A stretch of DNA of 19,035 nt from Bacillota bacterium. GTDB taxonomy: Bacteria; Bacillota; Clostridia; Peptostreptococcales; Anaerovoracaceae. Shown here one piece after another: positions 15,872-19,035 of the stretch; the first letter of the stretch is position 1, and every line of letters begins with the position of its first letter. A model generated the notes under the pieces. It made no database searches. It saw only the letters and a list, made by a program, of their open reading frames with translations, and was not told the DNA's origin. The position numbers and the translations under genes are program-made. The stretch lies in contig JAEDDI010000034.1 of NCBI GenBank assembly GCA_016293805.1, positions 1-19,035 on the forward strand. The letters are read 5' to 3'.

Positions 15872-15900
15872 ACTGTTTTAACCTCCTGCCTTAAGCACAA

Positions 15901-15926
15901 GAGGCAGCCCGCAAATGGACCGCCTC
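15901..15926 (-). other. Intercistronic hairpin between the transaldolase-like and VOC genes
   Basis: A 10-bp stem with two G-T pairs (15901-15910 with 15917-15926) and a six-base loop lies just past the stop of the transaldolase-like gene. No T-run follows on the minus strand. It may be an mRNA-stabilising or processing element, or a weak attenuator. Confidence 0.5.
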
Positions 15927-15933
15927 GAAATAA

Positions 15934-17253
15934 CTATTTTTCGCCATTTGCAGCATTCATAAATCTTCTCTGATATGTAATAATCTGAGGAGCAGATGTA
16001 TTCTGTGCCAGATAGCTAGGTTCTGTTGTAATAACGATTCTGTCAGTCATATCCTGGAATTCAGGTTCTGCCATTAACTTATCAAGCTCAGGATACATTC
16101 TTGATCCTTCAATGCTGCAGATGATAAGTCTTGTATCAGTATCTTCGATGTTTGCATTGCGAAGCATTCTGAGATTATGCCTTACTCCGTCCATACCGTC
16201 AAAACCTTCGCCGTCGTTAATCTTTCTGTATTCGATAGTTTCTCTTGCTATCTTTTCAACAAGACGAAGATCAACATCCTTGTCTTCGCTTGACAGGATA
16301 TCCCACTGAATCATAAAGTCTCTTAATCCTGTAAGGAAACGGTCATCGTATGTCTTCTGATATGCTGCAAGCATACCGTTTATATACTGAGTAACTCCGT
16401 AGCGCTGACGAACGAAACTGTTGATGAAATATGGCTTTGCCTGAAGAGCCATTCCTGTCTGCCATGGTTCAAACATTAAAGTGTAGTTTACACGGAAACC
16501 GTTTTCCTGAAGCTTTAATGCAAGATTATGTCCATGAAGGTAATCAGCAGTTGCTGCCTGGTTCCAGCGTGTTGATAATCTCTTGTCTCCTGTAAGAAGC
16601 TGATTTACATTGTTTGCATTTACAGGACCTGTATGTGGCACCTTAACTACCATACGATAGTCTGTGAACATTTCACGGAATTCTTCTACTTCTTCAAGAA
16701 TCTGATTAAAGTCAGCGAACGGATTGTTAAGTTCGCAGCTGATATCACATCCTGGTCCGAGAATGTTTCCGATTTCGGTCATTACTTCATTTCTTGTTGA
16801 GTACTGATGTCCTACATTTGCCTCCGGATTATTGATGAACAGGTCATATATAATACCGGGGTTGCAAGTCAGGTTTCCGATAAGGTCCTTGATTGGTGCA
16901 AGTTCATACGGATTGGCAGTATCTGCTGAGAAGATAAACTTTGTAGGTCTCTTCTTGCCGTTTCTGTCATAAGAAATATTTCTCTTAAGATCAATTTCAA
17001 GAACCTGGTTCTCTTTCATGTTGTATCTGATTTCAAATCCTGCAGGCGTCTCTCCTGCCGGAACATGAAATGTATCAATTACATCCTTGAAACGGTCGCT
17101 TGCACTTATATACTTTACTGTATCAAGAAGAAACCTGTATTCTTCAAAGCTGATATTCAGGTGAAGCGCCCTTTTAACATAATCCACATCACTAGAAACA
17201 ATCTGAATTTTATCTCCAATTAAGGATGCAAGACTATAATTTACTATCTGCAT
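15934..17253 (-). CDS. Divergent transaldolase-family (TIM-barrel) protein with long N-terminal extension
   Basis: This 439-residue protein is much longer than typical transaldolases. From residue 105 it matches the transaldolase/fructose-6-phosphate aldolase pattern in order: KFIFSADTANPYEL with D111, NLTCNPGIIYDLF with N131, DISCELNNPFAD with E174, YRMVVKVPHTGP with K204 as the Schiff-base Lys, FRVNYTLMFEPWQTGMA with T258, and YFINSFVRQRYG in place of the usual SPFVGR. The catalytic Asp, Asn, Glu, Lys and Thr positions are therefore all filled. The first 100 residues have no recognised match and the C-terminal part is also extended. It lies 12 bases after deoC. Together with transketolase in the same operon it could supply the transaldolase step for ribose-5-phosphate breakdown, or perform a related aldol reaction on another sugar phosphate. 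The fold is fairly sure; the substrate is not. Confidence 0.75.
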   Translation of the reverse strand: MQIVNYSLASLIGDKIQIVSSDVDYVKRALHLNISFEEYRFLLDTVKYISASDRFKDVIDTFHVPAGETPAGFEIRYNMKENQVLEIDLKRNISYDRNGKKRPTKFIFSADTANPYELAPIKDLIGNLTCNPGIIYDLFINNPEANVGHQYSTRNEVMTEIGNILGPGCDISCELNNPFADFNQILEEVEEFREMFTDYRMVVKVPHTGPVNANNVNQLLTGDKRLSTRWNQAATADYLHGHNLALKLQENGFRVNYTLMFEPWQTGMALQAKPYFINSFVRQRYGVTQYINGMLAAYQKTYDDRFLTGLRDFMIQWDILSSEDKDVDLRLVEKIARETIEYRKINDGEGFDGMDGVRHNLRMLRNANIEDTDTRLIICSIEGSRMYPELDKLMAEPEFQDMTDRIVITTEPSYLAQNTSAPQIITYQRRFMNAANGEK

Positions 17254-17265
17254 ATTCCCTCCCTG

Positions 17266-17958
17266 TTACTTCTCTAACTCTGCTAAATAATCACTGTATT
17301 CCTGTACTAGTCTTCCTGCACTTCTTGTACCGCATAAGCTTACTCCCAGGTGTTCGAACATATATAAAGCGGCAGGAAGTGTGAAAGTTCTTGGAACTCC
17401 AGAAACCTTAATCTTTGTGTCGCCTGAAAGGTTCTCTCTCATTATTCTTACCTGATGCTCTGTAGGGAAAGCCTGAGAACCTGTTGCAGTCTTGACATAA
17501 GTAACTCCGCACTCACAGCAAATCTGAGTAAGTTTTGCAATTTCATCATCGTCTAAGAATCCAACTTCAAATATGAGTTTAGTATCGCATGTGTCTCCGC
17601 AGATTCTTACAAATTCACTCACTTCATGGCGGACAAGATCCCAGTCTCCGTCTTTAACAGCACCTACATTGATTACCATGTCGCACGCTGTACATCCAAG
17701 ATCAACCATTTCCTGAAGCTCAAACAGCTTTGATTTCGTTGACATTGCTCCGTATGGAAATCCTATAACTGCACTTGGACCCACATCTGTTCCCTTCAGT
17801 TCTTCCACCACAAGTTCTGCCCAGCATGAGTTTACATTTACAGCGTTCACATGATATTTCTTGGCAATTTCACATGCCTCGATAATATCCTTCTTCTGTA
17901 AATTAGGTGACAGGTACGCTAAATCTAAATGTTTTGCAAATTCACTAACTGTTAACAC
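17266..17958 (-). CDS. deoC: Deoxyribose-phosphate aldolase (divergent DeoC)
   Basis: DeoC is a cytoplasmic class I aldolase that splits 2-deoxyribose-5-phosphate to glyceraldehyde-3-phosphate and acetaldehyde. It has 230 residues, a normal TIM-barrel length. The key residues are present: D93 in CDMVINVGA, the Schiff-base K156 in TYVKTATG, and K184 in IKVSG. Several motifs differ from common DeoC proteins: LDLAYLSP replaces the usual IDHTLL-type start, KVSGVPRTF replaces KASGGIRT, and the C-terminal phosphate loop reads CGTRSAGRL. This suggests a separate subfamily. Translation starts at GTG (17956-17958) with a perfect AGGAGG (17966-17971) seven bases away. It is the first gene of the operon. 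Confidence 0.9.
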   Translation of the reverse strand: MLTVSEFAKHLDLAYLSPNLQKKDIIEACEIAKKYHVNAVNVNSCWAELVVEELKGTDVGPSAVIGFPYGAMSTKSKLFELQEMVDLGCTACDMVINVGAVKDGDWDLVRHEVSEFVRICGDTCDTKLIFEVGFLDDDEIAKLTQICCECGVTYVKTATGSQAFPTEHQVRIMRENLSGDTKIKVSGVPRTFTLPAALYMFEHLGVSLCGTRSAGRLVQEYSDYLAELEK

Positions 17959-17965
17959 TCTACTT

Positions 17966-18064
17966 CCTCCTATCGTTTTATTCTCAAGAGAATACCGGTT
18001 AATCGGTATTCTTATATTATTGTTTTATCAAGCACAATTTACCACCATTCATTTGTTTTGTAAA
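17966..18064 (-). promoter_or_regulatory. Promoter and leader of the nucleoside operon
   Basis: On the minus strand TTTACA (18059-18064) is 17 bases from TAAATT (18036-18041), which is preceded by TGG, an extended -10. The start of transcription would be near 18029, giving a leader of about 70 bases. AGGAGG (17966-17971) serves the deoC GTG. Two inverted repeats lie nearby: one in the leader (17989-18012) and TAACA-N2-TGTTA (18065-18076) directly upstream of the -35. Confidence 0.6.
17989..18012. promoter_or_regulatory. Inverted repeat in the operon leader, candidate operator
   Basis: AGAATACCG and CGGTATTCT are perfect 9-bp arms separated by six bases, between the predicted transcription start and the deoC ribosome site. 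The size fits an operator for a dimeric regulator, plausibly the DeoR-family protein encoded at the operon end. It could also fold as an RNA hairpin ahead of the ribosome site. Confidence 0.5.
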
Positions 18065-18076
18065 TAACATTTGTTA

Positions 18077-18271
18077 AAATCATTTCATTTATTATAATAT
18101 ACAGAATATTCAGACCTATACACGCGCATAATACAGCAAAGTAGTAAAAATTCATACAGCTTAAGTACAATTGCCTTTTCTTACCAATAAAAAAATGGAG
18201 ATAGTTTATAACAACAAAATGTTAGAATTGTCACAATTTATTCATTTGATATTTCCTCCAATCAGCGCAAA
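18077..18271. other. AT-rich intergenic stretch upstream of the operon promoter
   Basis: I see no gene here. A second TATAAT on the minus strand (18091-18096) has no good -35 partner. On the minus strand GGAGGAAATATCAA leads to an ATG followed by only three more codons before a stop near 18220. That looks like the start of a gene that has been lost. Confidence 0.3.
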
Positions 18272-18299
18272 ATGCCTGTCAGGATATCCTGACAGGCAT
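18272..18299. repeat. Perfect 28-bp palindrome
   Basis: ATGCCTGTCAGG and its complement CCTGACAGGCAT enclose ATAT, with no mismatch. On the minus strand it is followed by TTTTGCG, so it could end transcripts coming from the phage-like region before the operon promoter. Without a long T-run it could equally be a protein-binding or recombination site. Confidence 0.6.
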
Positions 18300-18640
18300 C
18301 TGTACGTTCGATACACGTTCGATACATTTTCAATTATTCAATTCCTGATAAGACCAGAAGGAAAGATATTCTGACTGATATCATAGAGGGGAATATCTTT
18401 GAGGGTCAACCAGTTAAAAGAAGAGAAGAGATAAAGAAACTTCTCAAAGGATGCAGTCTCATCACACCATCTATGAAAAAAGATTTAGAAAACCTGGGCT
18501 TTACCATCATTGAAGAAGGTAAACACCTTAAACTGGTATACTACGGTGATAACCGCTACATGACAACAGCTGCGAAAACTCCAAGTGACGCCAGAACCGG
18601 AAGCAACCCTGCAGCCGGTATAATACGGGATATGCTATGA
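18293..18640 (+). pseudogene. 5'-truncated plus-strand gene remnant, family not recognised
   Basis: A frame open from 18293 to TGA at 18638-18640 encodes a clearly protein-like C-terminal part: KDILTDIIEGNIFEGQPV, then LITPSMKKDLENLGFTIIEE, then HLKLVYYGDNRYMTT and a tail AAKTPSDARTGSNPAAGIIR. There is no ATG with a ribosome site at the front. The reading frame emerges from the 28-bp palindrome and the 11-bp tandem repeat, so the 5' part was probably lost. It is the only coding-like stretch on the plus strand and ends at its own terminator. I cannot name the family. The position beside a phage terminase relic suggests an accessory or mobile origin. Confidence 0.5.
18305..18326. repeat. 11-bp tandem repeat, two copies
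   Basis: CGTTCGATACA occurs twice in a row without mismatch (18305-18315 and 18316-18326), six bases after the 28-bp palindrome. It may be a chance slippage duplication or part of a binding site. Confidence 0.7.
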
Positions 18641-18667
18641 AACCTGCTCACAAAGAAGCAGGTTTTA
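18641..18667 (+). terminator. Terminator after the plus-strand gene remnant
   Basis: AACCTGCT and AGCAGGTT form an 8-bp stem with an eight-base loop directly after the TGA at 18640, followed by TTATT on the plus strand. Its placement supports the idea that the upstream frame was once a real gene. Confidence 0.65.
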
Positions 18668-18697
18668 TTCCATCTATAGGTTATTACACCATAGCAA

Positions 18698-18941
18698 TTA
18701 GCGAACTTTGTCAGTCCCAAAAGTAGATTCACCGGAGGTAATATGCTCCTGTGCTTCCTTCCATCTTGCATAAGACTGACAATATGCAGCAAACGCTGCA
18801 ATATCCACTTCTGTAAGAACACCCATCTGATTCATTAGCTCAGCCAAGCGTTCCCATTCCTCCTTTGCTATTCAGTTTTCTTTTACCCGGATTGCCTTCC
18901 AGCTTCTTTACTGCCGTAGGCTTTGTCTTTCTTCCAGCCAT
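18698..18941 (-). pseudogene. Broken phage terminase small subunit (P27 family)
   Basis: The ATG at 18939-18941 has a perfect AGGAGG seven bases upstream. It begins MAGRKTKPTAVKKLEGNPGK, the hallmark start of P27-family terminase small subunits, which recognise phage DNA for packaging. After KRKLN, near 18868, the frame shifts and about 20 expected residues (the Pro/Lys-rich linker) are missing. The other frame then resumes the family pattern: AKEEWERLAELMNQMG, then VLTEVDIAAFAAYCQSYARW and KEAQEHIT. It ends in an unrelated tail at TAA (18698-18700), short of the normal 150 or so residues. In-frame reading from the ATG stops soon after the junction. No large terminase, portal or HNH gene is in the window, so this is the edge of a prophage or an isolated relic. 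Confidence 0.82.
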
Positions 18942-18954
18942 CGGAATCCCTCCT

Positions 18955-19035
18955 TCCTCTTTTTGCATAATAAAAGGATTATACATTTCTGCACGATCCC
19001 TATTACTAATTTTATGTAATTACATCCAGCTTTTT
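18955..19035. other. Window edge upstream of the terminase relic
   Basis: This short AT-rich stretch has no supported gene. On the minus strand, in frame with the terminase start, the residues ISNRDRAEMYNPF precede it and could be the end of another phage gene, but this is too short to judge. Confidence 0.2.

Noticed and set aside
18072..18087. Possible catabolite-repression (cre) site upstream of the operon promoter
   Set aside because: The spacing resembles a cre box, but the central CG is missing and the arms do not match, so the resemblance is too weak.
18556..18822. 88-codon minus-strand frame across the terminase relic and the plus-strand remnant
   Set aside because: It is out of frame with the recognisable terminase residues and antisense to the plus-strand remnant; it is a shadow frame.

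Overview
The window looks like a chromosomal segment of a low-to-moderate-GC Gram-positive anaerobe, most likely in the Clostridia. I infer this from strong AGGAGG-type ribosome sites, frequent GTG starts, Rho-independent terminators, a BmpA/NupOPQ-type nucleoside ABC transporter and a lipoprotein signal peptide. The species cannot be fixed from the sequence. Every intact gene is on the minus strand, so transcription runs from high to low coordinates.

The core (about 18064 down to 3016) is one nucleoside-salvage operon. In transcription order it encodes: a divergent deoxyribose-phosphate aldolase (deoC), a long divergent transaldolase-family protein, a VOC/glyoxalase-fold protein, phosphopentomutase (deoB), a YqhD/BdhA-type iron alcohol dehydrogenase, a deaminase-type amidohydrolase, a BMP-family nucleoside-binding lipoprotein, a uridine-phosphorylase-like enzyme, the ABC ATPase and two permeases, transketolase, and last a DeoR-family regulator. 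Gaps are short, several genes overlap by ATGA or a few bases, and tandem terminators follow the regulator. A promoter with an extended -10 and an inverted repeat in the leader precede deoC.

The genes fit one route. Nucleosides are bound by the lipoprotein and imported. The phosphorylase releases (deoxy)ribose-1-phosphate, and DeoB converts this to the 5-phosphate. DeoC splits deoxyribose-5-phosphate to glyceraldehyde-3-phosphate and acetaldehyde. The alcohol dehydrogenase may reduce the acetaldehyde. Transketolase and the transaldolase-like protein would feed ribose-5-phosphate into glycolysis. The amidohydrolase could deaminate the base or nucleoside. The transaldolase-like protein is the most unusual component.

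The left flank (1-3000) has a class II Fic protein with its own promoter and a CaCA-type Na+/Ca2+ antiporter with its own promoter, upstream palindrome and terminator. The Fic gene lies between two imperfect direct copies of a sequence that overlaps the 3' end of the antiporter gene. A decayed coding remnant of unknown family lies between the antiporter and the operon terminators.

The right flank (18100-19035) is a decayed accessory region. It holds a perfect 28-bp palindrome, an 11-bp tandem repeat, a 5'-truncated plus-strand gene remnant with its own terminator, and a broken P27-family phage terminase small-subunit gene. I saw no rRNA, tRNA, CRISPR array, complete insertion sequence or riboswitch that I could support.
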